Assembly: GCF_000150955.2 (NCBI RefSeq)
Contig: NC_011694.1
Span: 141,814 to 205,813, forward strand
Direction of reading: 5' to 3'
From: Phaeodactylum tricornutum CCAP 1055/1
Taxonomy: Eukaryota > Bacillariophyta > Bacillariophyceae > Surirellales > Neidiaceae
DNA length: 64,000 bases
In this document: positions 1 to 10,397 of the stretch, in pieces
Layout: every line of letters begins with the position of its first letter
How positions within the stretch are numbered: position 1 is the stretch's first letter
Position numbers and translations under genes: made by a program
The notes under the pieces: model-generated
Seen by the model: the letters and a program-made list of their open reading frames with translations, nothing else
What the model was told of the DNA's origin: nothing
Database searches by the model: none

Positions 1-587
1 ATGTTGGTGCGTGTTGCCAACGTTGCGTCCCGCTACTAGCACTCGCTCGGTTCCACACCTGTTGGCGACACTTTAACAACGTCATCGGATGCAACAGAAT
101 CGTCAAGGTACTGTACCAAACCGTCCCGTAGCCAAAGAATATGACCTTGTCGATCTCGGACCATTCCAGCACAACAGACATCTTACACTACTTGTCATAC
201 CGAATTTAGTCAACGTAATACAAAAACTTCCGAAGCTGGACGGAGGAATGTATTCACAGTTACACCACAATGAAGCGTTCTGGTGTTACAGTTACAGTTA
301 GTTGTTGTTGCCAATGGACTTACCTGTTAGACTTAGAGTTACGACTTTTTCGATGCGAGGAAAAAAGCTCGACGGTGACGCAGGCAGCATGATTCGTGCC
401 CGATCCGGCAAACCCCACCCCTTAGGTTCGGGTACAGCAGTAGAGCATCGTATACGAATTCCAAATCAGGTTCTCTACTCTCTACTAGGCTAGTAGCAGC
501 GACCCCGTATCCTAAAGAGAAGAGAAGGTCAAGAGTATCCGTAACTTTGACATTTACAGTTAGCAAATTAGAAGCTCCTTTAGAGTT
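1..587. other. Intergenic, no supported gene
   Basis: Only short overlapping frames on both strands without any recognisable domain. A GTTACA-type short repeat lies near 287-300. The last part probably holds the 3' UTR of the flavodoxin gene that ends at 588. Confidence 0.5.
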
Positions 588-1211
588 TCAAAAGAATCCT
601 TCGCTTTTGAGTTGGCCGATCCAAGCCTTGGCTCGCTCTTCGGAAAGTTCGTACTGATTGTCTTCATCGAACATGAGCCCTACGAACTTGCCGTCCACTT
701 CAGCCTTGGACTCCGTGTGGTCATATCCTTCCGTGGAGGTCATGCCAAAGACTTTACAGCCCTTGGCGGAGAAGAGGTCGTACAATTCGCCAGCGGCGTC
801 GCAAAAGTTGTCGCCGTACGATTGCTGGTCACCAACGCCAAATACGGCCACTTTTTTGCCTTCCACTTTGAGATTCGGCAGTGTTGTGTAGAGCCAGTCA
901 TCCCACGAGGTTCCCGAGCGTTGCTCATCAGCACCAGTGTGCCAGGTAGGCGCTCCGACAATCAAGCAATCCAAACCTTCCACTTCTTCGTTCGTAGCAT
1001 CCCCAATATCGTCCATGGGCAAGTCACCACCAGCCTTGGAAATGTACTCGGCGACTTGCTCCGTGTTGCCGGTGGACGACGAGTAGTAAATCTTAACGCC
1101 GGCCTCCAATGCCGTGGTGGAAGCTGTATAGCGATGGGTATTGACAAAGGCAAACCCGTTGGTGATAGCTGCCGAAGCCAACAGTAGTGCGCTGACGAAC
1201 TGCGTATTCAT
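588..1211 (-). CDS. Plastid-targeted flavodoxin
   Basis: FMN-binding electron carrier that replaces ferredoxin in photosynthetic electron transfer, typically under iron limitation. The 207-residue protein begins with a hydrophobic signal peptide (about residues 3-20) followed by GFAF, the aromatic cleavage site of diatom bipartite plastid leaders. The mature part shows the FMN phosphate loop SSSTGNTEQVA (about residues 44-54), the W loop GAPTWHTG and the Y loop GVGDQQSYGDNF. The extra segment after the Y loop marks it as a long-chain flavodoxin. The ATG at 1211 is the natural start because the signal peptide begins there. No intron is needed. Induction by iron stress is known for the family and is not visible in this sequence. 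Confidence 0.95.
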   Translation of the reverse strand: MNTQFVSALLLASAAITNGFAFVNTHRYTASTTALEAGVKIYYSSSTGNTEQVAEYISKAGGDLPMDDIGDATNEEVEGLDCLIVGAPTWHTGADEQRSGTSWDDWLYTTLPNLKVEGKKVAVFGVGDQQSYGDNFCDAAGELYDLFSAKGCKVFGMTSTEGYDHTESKAEVDGKFVGLMFDEDNQYELSEERAKAWIGQLKSEGFF

Positions 1212-2138
1212 TTCACGTTCTCGATTATCGTGTATATGAATGAATTGGCGGTGTTTGGAAGATATTGTGTGCTGGGTGAAAGAATTTCCGATGGAACGAG
1301 TATTACGGACTGCTACGGTACTTTAATATGCAAATTCGAGATGGAACCATCGCATCCCTCATGCTAGAACGGACACACGTTGGCACGTGTCAAGGAAACT
1401 CATGGGCGTGGCATTCTTCAGACACACCGACATTGAATGAGAGCGTAGGACCAATAGTGGGGTTGCTGTTTGTTCCCAAGTACCGGTCCCGCTCTCAGGA
1501 GGGAGGTAGCGCCTTATGTCAGCGCAATCCTTTGTATCCTGAGAAAAAGGGCCTAACACAAGCTTCTTCCGTACAAGGACAGTAGATATCCACTAGTCGC
1601 CTTTGGTTTGAGTAACTCTAAACAGACTACTGTAGAAGTCCTATCCGTCAGCTCGCCCCTAACGGTGAAAGCCAGCAGAACGGCGATTGCGATTGGTTGT
1701 AATGCACAGGAGGCGCACTCCGAGACCGTGCTCAACACACGCATTGCACACGCACGGCAATCCAACCCTGATTGGACGAAGGGTGGGGTTCACATCAAGG
1801 AATTCTTGATTGTGTTACAGTTCGTGTTGCTGGACGTCTGTCAAACTATCAGTCTTTCTGTCTGTCCGCCCACCTTACATCGAGCTATCCTGCGTCCATT
1901 ATCACTCCCCCTTAGCACGTCCAAATAATAGTGTTTCCAACGGCAGAAACTCCATGCTTACCTATGCATTGGTTGGTTCTTACTTATGGTTGCAACATAA
2001 ATGTATGGAGAGGAGACTTTGAATTTGGAGCTTGATCTCCACCAACGTGCGATTCCGTCGATAGAACTATCCTCTGGTACAAACGATTGCTAGAGAGCGA
2101 ATCAATCTGAACTAAAAATAGTTAGTATAGTAGGAAGC
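1212..2138. other. Intergenic, no supported gene
   Basis: Holds the promoter side of the flavodoxin gene and the 3' side of the cyclophilin-like gene, both on the minus strand. Frames of 70-106 residues on either strand resemble no protein family and overlap each other. I see no repeat or RNA gene. Confidence 0.5.
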
Positions 2139-2954
2139 TTATGCGATGGCTGGTTCCGGTGTTTTCGCTTCGTCCTCGAGGAGTCCACATTCAACGACAA
2201 TAAGATCAAAGGACGACGGGACGCCCTTCTTGGTCAACAATTTGGATTCCCAAGCTTGTACGGTAGAGAGACAATCGCCCGTTAGTGTACCAAAGGGCCG
2301 ATGAATTCCGTCCATGTGCGGTGCTGAATGTGTGCACAAGATGAAGCGACTGTCGATGTCCCCAACCAGGGGGACCACCATGGAAATGGTACCCGGGACG
2401 TGCCAAAGCGCGAGTGGATCCTTCTCGACGTTGATGGTCAACGGCAGGCCGTTTGCGGCTTGTCCCGTCTTTCCCGTATTGGTGAGGACGTCACCGCCAA
2501 AGAGTCCCACGCCTGGTTCGATGCGGTAAAAGCGGGTTCCAACGTAGCGAGTCAGCAGATCAACAAAGTTCCGACTCGTTTGTGCCAAAACAGTCGAGGC
2601 AATTCGCATCGTCAATCGATGCTTTTCGCCTCGGAGTGTTTGCAAGTCGGGTACGTATCTCGGAGAATCAAACTGCGCCGTCTTGGGTTCCACCACCACG
2701 TCCATGTAGAGTGTCTGGGAACCCAAATCCATGACGGACGCATTCCACGCGATCTGTTCTTCGGTACTGTCCCGATCGAAGTATTCACCCTGCAAATGCC
2801 TTCCTCCACGTCCCTCACGGTACTTTATGTACCAGCCGTGTCCCCGTGATCCACGACTACCAAAAGCGAACGTGCGGGTGGCAAGGTTCGGAAGCGTCCG
2901 GACGGAGCGTTGACGAAGCAACGACGAGCGCCATACCAAGCGCACGCCACTCAT
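2139..2954 (-). CDS. Divergent cyclophilin-type peptidyl-prolyl isomerase, probably mitochondrial
   Basis: The 271-residue protein has a cyclophilin-like C-terminal half: TRFYRIEPGVGLFGGDVL matches the active-site strand FHRIIPGFMCQGGDFT, SRFILCT matches QFFICT, and HMDGIHRPFGTLTGD matches the LDGKHVVFG strand. The catalytic-type Arg of FYRI is kept, but much of the surrounding pocket is altered, so enzyme activity is uncertain. The first 35 residues are rich in Arg, Ser and Leu and free of acid (RLVWRSSLLRQRSVRTL), as in a mitochondrial presequence. The ATG at 2954 was chosen because that leader starts there; the frame stays open for 50 more codons upstream without looking like protein. Confidence 0.75.
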   Translation of the reverse strand: MSGVRLVWRSSLLRQRSVRTLPNLATRTFAFGSRGSRGHGWYIKYREGRGGRHLQGEYFDRDSTEEQIAWNASVMDLGSQTLYMDVVVEPKTAQFDSPRYVPDLQTLRGEKHRLTMRIASTVLAQTSRNFVDLLTRYVGTRFYRIEPGVGLFGGDVLTNTGKTGQAANGLPLTINVEKDPLALWHVPGTISMVVPLVGDIDSRFILCTHSAPHMDGIHRPFGTLTGDCLSTVQAWESKLLTKKGVPSSFDLIVVECGLLEDEAKTPEPAIA

Positions 2955-3403
2955 CCTTCCACAAGTAATACTAGTGTTGCGTAAGAAAACTGTTGCGGAG
3001 CCTTTTTCGTGTTTTGGTGGCGACCAAAAATAGAAAGTTCTACAAGCACAACACTCCGAACGATGCACTCCAACCGAAAGACCACCAAACACCCTTATGC
3101 ACAACGATCGACTGCGGGATCTCTATTGATTGTAAGCGTAATACCGTATTGTTGGGAGAGAGGATCGATCAAACCCGCTGTCTCACCGTCCGCCGCTTGT
3201 CGGGAGGGAGGCATCACGGACAGACGACGGCATGTGAAGGTGGTCTCGCGTTTGGTCTGTTGCTGCTACGTAACCATCCAATCGAAGCTTCACATTACAG
3301 TACACCTATTCACAGCCAGTGTCACATGTGTAAGTGTATTTTCTTTTATTCCTCCAATCACGTCTTTGGTAAACAAAAAATGGCAATTCCGAATTGGATG
3401 TAG
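2955..3403. other. Intergenic; possible upstream exon of the next candidate
   Basis: Divergent spacer upstream of the cyclophilin-like gene. An ATG at 3063 opens a short frame to a GTAAGC at 3132 that could be a first exon for the candidate at 3404, in phase with an acceptor TAG at 3401-3403. This is weak evidence. Confidence 0.25.
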
Positions 3404-3839
3404 AACGGAGACGTCGAGAGTACCAAGCTTCGTGACCTCGGAGTATCTCCGAATGAGCGCAAACTCTACTATATTACCAAGGATCCCTCACGGAAGCACA
3501 CGGTAACTGCGGAACGGACCCGAATAAACACAATCATGGCTTCTCTTATTTTTCCAGCGAGACCACAACTTGTTCATCATGGAAAAGTGGATGCAGAGAG
3601 GAAGTACCGAAAACCTATCTTACACAAGGAAAATGAAAACGGTCGATCATCGGCTAGCTTCTTTTCACCATTCTACGCCAACAACCCGACGTGACCAAAA
3701 GGCTGTTGGGCAACGAAATTGGATCCGTGAGAACAACATTGCGGACACGCGGTTCTTTCAAAAATCGGGTAGCACCGCGTACAGTACAACCACTCGAAAC
3801 GAACTGCTGCGCTTCTTTCCAGACAGCTCCGTGGATTAG
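3404..3839 (+). CDS. Candidate small gene (partial model), unknown product
   Basis: The frame from 3404 to 3502 translates to protein-like sequence (DVESTKLRDLGVSPNERKLY, then YITKDPSRKHT). It ends at a GTAACT donor at 3503. A 55-bp intron closes with a strong pyrimidine tract and TTTTTCCAG at 3549-3557, and the next exon (3558-3839) continues in the same phase with RDHNLFIMEKWMQRGS and ends ELLRFFPDSSVD at a TAG. If the intron is kept the frame stays open and ends earlier, near 3692, with SASFFSPFYANNPT. Both readings are plausible. No family is recognised, and the 5' end is not settled: a TAG at 3401 could be part of a splice acceptor. Confidence 0.3.
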
Positions 3840-4156
3840 GAAATGTCGAAGTTTGGAGAGAACAATGTTTCGGAAGAGCACGATACGCCTCTGTCGTGCC
3901 CTCAGATCTTTAACGGATGTATACGGATAATGTGCTCGCTCCCTCCAACGACATCCATCATTCTTCCGCCTTGGAACACAGTACCACAACAAATACAATC
4001 CGTTTCAACTACCAACTATAAGACTACGCACCCCTCTAGAGCTCCCCAAAAAGGCTCAAAAATTGGATTACTTTGTTTGAAAAGCACAAAGCTCATGGTT
4101 CTTAATTTGGATAATCCCTCCTTTGACCTTTTTTATTTCGCTACTTTCCCCCATCT
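3840..4156. other. Intergenic, no supported gene
   Basis: Spacer with the 3' UTR of the DUF6824 gene. Weak open frames only. Confidence 0.45.
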
Positions 4157-6250
4157 TCAAAAGGAACCCCGTGGTGGATAGTCCCCTGGACGGAACCGCT
4201 TCGGATTGGGTTGCTGTGGGGTGTTCAACGTGTGACGCATACCAACGGTACCATCACCACCCACCTCGTCCAAACCAGCTCCATCGACACCGCGGTACAC
4301 AGGAGCGTCGGCGGGCAGGTGCGCCTGCAACGACGCTAGATGCTGGACGACCCGTTCGTCCAGTATCTGTTGCTCATCCGCGGTCATTTGCTGATGGTGG
4401 AGTCGGTAGGTCAAGGCCGTCAAGCGATCTTCTATGGATGCCTTGGTGAGACCGGCCGGCAGTGCGGTTTCGATATCGCGTGTCACGTGTTGATAACCAC
4501 TTAACAAGACTCGTTCAATCAAAAACACATCGCGGCGGACTACCGTCGCTGCAGGATCAGACGGAGCCCACCACGAGGGACGTGAGTCCCAGGCTTGGCC
4601 GGCAAGTTGCATTTGAGCGTAATCGAGTTTGGTGAGCAAGTCGGTAGCAGGATTCGCCGCAACTATCGACCGGAGTCGTGTAAGAACGGCTACTTGTTGC
4701 CACACATCCCGACATTTGGACGCATCCAAAATGGACGCGGCTGCAAACGCTTCGTGGAATGTATAATCCTGACATTTTGTGGTAAAGTCAGCCGTCGCGT
4801 AAGGAAGTGGACGTCCTTGGTTGTTGGCTATATTCAATGATGCCGCCCAGAGACTGAGCTGCTGCTGAAACCACACATCCAAAGAGTGACCGTTGCCCTC
4901 TTCTTCATTGCTAGACTTGCGTTTCGCACCACTTTGCGAAACTTTGTCGAGCTTTTCCAGCAAAGTAACTATTTTCCTTGCGAGTTCCGGGATTTCTTGT
5001 GCGTAAAACAGTGACAGGCTCAAAGCATGCTCCTGGGCGAGGGCCGGTTCGGGTTCATTTTGACGCTGTTGGAACCATCTTTGAGTCGCCTGGATGAGCG
5101 AAGTACCCAGTCGACTCCAAGACAATACGCCTTCTCTATTTGAAATAAAAACGTCTTCTATATTGGTAGCTGTCCAAAGTGGAATACCGTGAGAAGCGAC
5201 GACCTGTAAGAGCAAGAGTTCCAGTAGCGATATCGAAGACTGGCCGTCCTTCTGTATACTGCTAGCTGTTGTGTGAGCGGCTTGATACGCGGCCTGAAGA
5301 GCTCGTTCTGCAGATGTCTCATGAGAATATGTGGCTTCTTGATATGTCCGTCTCGATGCAGGAGGTAACTTAGTCAACTTTTCTGGGATTCGGCGATCGA
5401 CCGCAGCCCACTGCTGGTCCAGACCTAAATGGCCAGTGTTCGCGGTTGATATACCGGCAAATCCACCCACGAGGTTTGGCGAAAGAAAAGATGTCAGCCC
5501 TTGCACAGGTTTAGCCTGACCCGGGACCCCGGCGCTGACTTGCGGACCGCCTGGCAGGAGAGGACTTATTCCTCTACGCATGCTGCTCTGGATAGAATAC
5601 AATACGGCACGAGCATGCTCATCAGTCTGCCTATGTTGTTGTTGCTGCTGTTGGTTTCTCAAAAAGTCGCTCACAGCGTGTAAGCCCGCTCTCGGCATTG
5701 CGGAACTACTCAGATTTACCGTTCCAGCGGCAGGAGATGAGTGTAAGAGAAGGTTGGCGCGTTGACGAAGATCGATAGCTGTCGGATCTTCTACCCCAGG
5801 GAACATGTTCGGCGCAGCACCTTCTGTAGCCGGATGCTTGCGAGGGCTTCCCGAAGGAGCGGCCTCGTTATTGTCTCGATCGCGTAGTGCCTGTTTCACT
5901 TTTTGCAGAATGGTGGTTTCATCTACAAAGGTCCAGGCCGTGGTGCCTTCTGGAACCCCCATGCGCTCCGCTTCTACCAGGCTTTCAATTTTTCGCAAGA
6001 AACGCCCCTGACGCAATCGTACGGCTTGAATAACCTGTCGAGCAATCCAATCTTTCATTTGGCGCTTTCCGGTACTGACGTATTCAGTTTTCCGTTCTTG
6101 CACCAAGTGCCGGAAACGGACGTTCCCCTCGTTTTCGATTGATGGTGCCCCTCGGCCGAATAGAACATCGTTGGCTGTAAGTGCTAGAACAAATGCAGGA
6201 TGAACCGCACTAATCATTGTCGAAGAGGGGTCATGAGGGGAATGGTTCAT
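4157..6250 (-). CDS. DUF6824-domain protein, possible regulator
   Basis: A 697-residue protein. Residues about 25-85 show the diatom-expanded DUF6824 pattern: NDVLFGRGAPSIENEGNVRF, then a stretch ending YVSTGKRQMKDWIARQVIQA and GRFLRKIE. This domain is abundant in diatoms and often suspected to be nucleic-acid related, but its biochemistry is not established. The rest is low in structure up to a glutamine run (QQQQQQH, about residue 200) and then a long helical region to the end (EIPELARKIVTLLEKLDKVS; LTALTYRLHHQQMTADEQQI). The tail ends KRFRPGDYPPRG. ATG 6250 is the first ATG; the frame runs open upstream to 6388 only with a GTG. No intron is required. Confidence 0.75.
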   Translation of the reverse strand: MNHSPHDPSSTMISAVHPAFVLALTANDVLFGRGAPSIENEGNVRFRHLVQERKTEYVSTGKRQMKDWIARQVIQAVRLRQGRFLRKIESLVEAERMGVPEGTTAWTFVDETTILQKVKQALRDRDNNEAAPSGSPRKHPATEGAAPNMFPGVEDPTAIDLRQRANLLLHSSPAAGTVNLSSSAMPRAGLHAVSDFLRNQQQQQQHRQTDEHARAVLYSIQSSMRRGISPLLPGGPQVSAGVPGQAKPVQGLTSFLSPNLVGGFAGISTANTGHLGLDQQWAAVDRRIPEKLTKLPPASRRTYQEATYSHETSAERALQAAYQAAHTTASSIQKDGQSSISLLELLLLQVVASHGIPLWTATNIEDVFISNREGVLSWSRLGTSLIQATQRWFQQRQNEPEPALAQEHALSLSLFYAQEIPELARKIVTLLEKLDKVSQSGAKRKSSNEEEGNGHSLDVWFQQQLSLWAASLNIANNQGRPLPYATADFTTKCQDYTFHEAFAAASILDASKCRDVWQQVAVLTRLRSIVAANPATDLLTKLDYAQMQLAGQAWDSRPSWWAPSDPAATVVRRDVFLIERVLLSGYQHVTRDIETALPAGLTKASIEDRLTALTYRLHHQQMTADEQQILDERVVQHLASLQAHLPADAPVYRGVDGAGLDEVGGDGTVGMRHTLNTPQQPNPKRFRPGDYPPRGSF

Positions 6251-8765
6251 CACCGGCACCAGAAGTGGGGAAAGTATTCCTTCATGCGCCACCAGCGCTG
6301 ATATCGTTCGGAATTTGTTTGAATTACTCCGATGGCGAACGAAATTTTTATGGTAGAGTGCAAGGACTATCGCTGGCGTAAGGTTCACAGAAGAAGAATC
6401 AGTCTAAGAGTCTTGCTTTTCAATACTGCTCTTCCGTAATGCGACGCCTTGACTGAAGTCAAATAAGATGCCTCCTTGTGAACTGTTTTCAAAGGCGATG
6501 GTCCATAAGCAGGGACAGTGGTCTTGCTAGGGAATGCTGTTATTTGTCCTGGTGTTCTCGATCAAGCGACTGGGTTTCCAATCTCGTTTTTGTTGGTTAC
6601 GTTCTTTAACGGAGTCTCCCTTCATACACGACGGGCTGAGCAACGAAGTTTCTTTTATGCTCCTGATGTCGCTCGAAAGGTCGTCCTACCATCTCAATTT
6701 CTGCGAAACCAGTTTTCGGTTTTTGTGTAGTCTCGAAGGATAAGTCCACTCGCGCCTTCTGGAAGGGCAATGAAATTCGACCTTTATGCCTTGAAACATG
6801 GATATAAGGAAGGTCATTTGCACGCAAGATTGATGTATGACTCGAAATACCTTTTAATTTATCTGAATCAGCTAGTTTCCCCATTTATGGGCACTTTGTG
6901 AAATTGGCTCCCTTCCCAGATAATGTTAACTAGAGTTTAATGCGTTGTCTATCCATAACCGATGATTTCGGAGCCCCTCACATTTACTTATAGGGTAGAA
7001 GCTATAAAAGAGTCTCCCACAAATTAATTGAAGTCGCGAACATCACGAGAAATTTCCTAAGTGCGATGCCAAGCTCTTTAATTAAAGATACCGATTTCTG
7101 GAACAGTTCAGGCTTCTCGGTCCCACGGGGCATCCATCTAAAGAATGAAGCCAACATCGGTTTTGAACTTCGCAAAAGAAAGTTCGTTTGTCTCTTAAAT
7201 AAATTGTGGACACCATCCTAAAAATATGTATTACAAATGTTGTTGATTCACTCCCTCGGAATCTTGAACCGCAATTTCGGCGGACGAATGGGGTATAGAC
7301 AGCTTGGTAGATCAGAAAGACACGGAGAAGTCATGTACAGGATATGTCGGATCCCCGGAAGAGGTATGCTCCCTACTCAATTATGTCACGAAAAGCCCGA
7401 TGGGTGAAAACCGCGACTTGGTCGCTTCCTTCAGTTCACACAGGAACTTTGTAGGGTCTCCTATGTTTATTACCGTTCGGTCGATAGGTGACCAACTTCG
7501 TGTCGCAGTAGTATCACGGATCTATAGACAAATTGAACGCAATCCCTTTCTGTTTCGAAACGAACTCTCTTTCATATTGCCCTTTGGAATTCGTGGTAGA
7601 AGTATGATTGTACGATTGCAAACCGATCCAACAATGAACAGTTGACACTCGGAGTGTTTACACGAAAGTGTGGATTCCGCTTGCTTTATGACGACGCCTT
7701 GGAATTGGCTTTGTTTCGATTACCAATTTGCTGAGCCAACAGAGTTTGGTTCCTCCTTTCAATAAATATCATGGGGTGAAGCAGGTGGTTTCCTACCGAA
7801 CCCGGAAAATTCTCCCAAAATACAGCTAGCACTTAATTCCGCAATTTCACAGAACTGGCGAAAAAGCAAAGCATTTTGTACTGTATTCGGCAACTCCTTT
7901 CGACCTGCCGCCTGCGGTCCACACGCTACTTATTGATCGGGTGCACAAACTTGCCAACAATAAACAAAAAAGAAGACACGACCATCGCTGGCTTTCCAGA
8001 CCAGGGAATTTCCTAACGCCTGTGAGGTATGGAATTTAAAATGGAGCGCCGAAGGAGATCAACAACATGTAATTGACAGCGAACGCTAATTTCAAGGCTC
8101 ACAATATCTTTCTGCATGTAGATGAACCCATCTATGAGTGCCGTACCGTAGTAGGTCCTATCCACGCATGCCGATGCTCTTGCAATCTTAGGGTTTTTTA
8201 AATATCACATGTTCATATTTTAAATGTAAATTCCTAGCAGCAAGTCACATTTTGAGACCGATTCCAAAGTATGAGACATTCTCAAAAGTAAATTGATATA
8301 TAAGTGGTTTCCTTGCTTTCTGTTGAAGGAAATACCAGCTGCTACATAGTCTAACCAATGGATTGGATGTTTTGGAATCAGTAGTTAATCACATTGTGTT
8401 AATTGGAGAAATGTTGGACGGGTATCCGACATACCAAACAGGCTATTTCTCTATTCGTTTATGTCGTTTGAATCAGCCGCCGGCATCGCCTTCGAACGGA
8501 CTTCGAGGACTACAAAATCGGTCTGAACATTAACATTTTCGTTCGATCTGCCAAACTGCCTGATTTCCTTCTTTCTATTCTTTGACTGTGAGTGAGTGTT
8601 GCGAAGGTCACCAATTTACAAGCTTGCCGCAAGAACCATGACACATAGCTTCTGTCATTTTCTTTGAGACAAGGTATCCTTTGTCTTGCAGCGGCTGCCA
8701 CTGATTCTTGAAGACTTCCCACGGGAGCAGCGAGCACCTGAAATCCAGGGGAAAAAATAGACCCC
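6251..8765. other. Gene-poor 2.5-kb stretch
   Basis: AT-richer than its flanks. The longest frame (7304-7645, +, 113 residues) has no recognisable motif, and I do not call it. No clear inverted or direct repeat seen. It probably contains the divergent promoters of the DUF6824 gene (-) and the glycosyltransferase (+). Confidence 0.45.
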
Positions 8766-10352
8766 ATGCCGTCGCTCATTCTCATCACCAACACCTGCAT
8801 GTCCAGCCCAGAATCACCGACACTTGCCATAAATGAGCACTCGCCGCGATCGAGTGGGGTACGCAGCTTTCGACGATCGTCCACTACCCGAAAACTCGTC
8901 AATTGGTTGCGACTTCCCCTTTGGCTGGTTGCTTTGACCGCATTGCAAGTCTGGAATACGCCCGATCGAGAAATCACTTTTGCCAATATCAGCAACGCGA
9001 GCGATTTACAGTACCTCGCCCAATCCATGTTGCTCGCTACGTCCTTCCATACGGATGAATCCAACGGTATTCCGATGCAAAATGTGACGGCGACACAGCA
9101 GTCAAACAGTATCCAACGGAGTCGCCGCTTTCCGTCTGTGGCCGAAAGAGTCCAGTTGTACATGTCTGATTGGTACGATCCGCCGTGCCGCCTGGATCGA
9201 GACGGCTTCGGATATAGAAGAATTCCAAAGAAAGGAAAGATTCGCTTGTATCATACGAACACTACGACGCTCGAAGTGAACTCGACCGTCCGAGGCAGGT
9301 ACGTCTTTTACGGAAGCTTGCCGACCGTGCGTGATTGCGCGACGGGTAGTGTTCGAGTCGAACTTCGCCACCAAGTTTACTGCCAAGACATTCTGGCTTC
9401 TTTCGTTCCAGCAATAGAACGCTTAGGGTGGAGCGAGGATACAGCCACATCGTTGTCCTACGCGGACAGCTCTACTCCACCCCCGTTCTTGTTTCAGTTG
9501 GGCGACTCTGAAACACCCCGACATATGGCATACGTCCCGCATCTGAAAAAATTTCGACGTGCGTTAGATCACACCAAGTTGCAACTTTCCGCCACGTCGA
9601 GCCAATGTTTTCAAGGGAATCGCCGTGCCCATCCATCCAAACCGCCGTCAGCGATTTTATGGAAACTGAATGTGAAACGTCACTACAGGCAAGTTTACGA
9701 CGTTTCTTATCTGGACGTTCCATGGGAAGAGAAATTGGAGAAGGCCATTTTCTGGGGCGGTCCGAATGGCTTTACCGGCGATCAGCGAGTGCTGCTCAGT
9801 ATAACGGACGACCTGGAACGTTGTCTAGCGATACCTCGTTGTCAACTCGTATACGAACACGCCAATTCAACCGTAGTTGAAGCCAAACTGACTACCACAC
9901 GAGGGCTCTTCCCGGATACCGTTCGTGGTGTCTTGCTTGCCGCTGGCCGCCGTCGGCTCCAAGATTTACTACGGTACAAGGCGCTCGTCATGTTGGAAGG
10001 TAACGATGTTTCCTCTGGCTTAAAATGGGCAATGTACTCAAAATCCGTTGTCATTATGCCCCGCCCTACTCGAACTTCTTGGTTAATGGAGGAACTTCTG
10101 CAACCCTGGATACACTACGTACCGATCCGGGATGATTTGTCGGATCTGGAGGACCAAACCCGATGGGTTTTGGAGCATAGCGAGGAAGCCCAACGCATTG
10201 CCGAACGCGCTACCACCTGGATGGATGATTTGTTATTCCATGTGGATGCAAAGAGAGATGACGAACAGATCAATGCCGAAATACTTCGGCGATACGCCGC
10301 TCATTTTTACCACAAAGTAGCAAGTCAAAAACAACATTATTCTGGCTATTGA
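8766..10352 (+). CDS. CAP10/GT90-like glycosyltransferase, type II membrane protein
   Basis: A 528-residue protein with a short cytoplasmic N-terminus, one membrane anchor (about residues 42-58, WLRLPLWLVALTALQVW), then a lumenal region. The C-terminal third carries the features of the CAP10 / glycosyltransferase 90 family (KDELC/POGLUT/xylosyltransferase-like): KAIFWGGPNGFTGDQR (the R-G/T-rich loop), RYKALVMLEGNDVSSGLKW, then SKSVVIMPRPTRTSWLMEEL and WIHYVPIRDDLSDLED. Members transfer glucose or xylose to proteins or polysaccharides in the secretory pathway; the substrate here is unknown. It has no intron. Its stop lies only 45 bp from the stop of xylose isomerase on the other strand. I see no catalytic loss, but the N-terminal half resembles nothing specific. 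Confidence 0.75.
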   Translation: MPSLILITNTCMSSPESPTLAINEHSPRSSGVRSFRRSSTTRKLVNWLRLPLWLVALTALQVWNTPDREITFANISNASDLQYLAQSMLLATSFHTDESNGIPMQNVTATQQSNSIQRSRRFPSVAERVQLYMSDWYDPPCRLDRDGFGYRRIPKKGKIRLYHTNTTTLEVNSTVRGRYVFYGSLPTVRDCATGSVRVELRHQVYCQDILASFVPAIERLGWSEDTATSLSYADSSTPPPFLFQLGDSETPRHMAYVPHLKKFRRALDHTKLQLSATSSQCFQGNRRAHPSKPPSAILWKLNVKRHYRQVYDVSYLDVPWEEKLEKAIFWGGPNGFTGDQRVLLSITDDLERCLAIPRCQLVYEHANSTVVEAKLTTTRGLFPDTVRGVLLAAGRRRLQDLLRYKALVMLEGNDVSSGLKWAMYSKSVVIMPRPTRTSWLMEELLQPWIHYVPIRDDLSDLEDQTRWVLEHSEEAQRIAERATTWMDDLLFHVDAKRDDEQINAEILRRYAAHFYHKVASQKQHYSGY

Positions 10353-10397
10353 GTTTTATACGGTAGTGCTTTCGAATGGATGAACTCCGTCCTTTGT

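Noticed and set aside
612-1187. 191-residue frame on + across the flavodoxin gene
   Set aside because: Antisense shadow of a clear flavodoxin coding sequence; no domain of its own.
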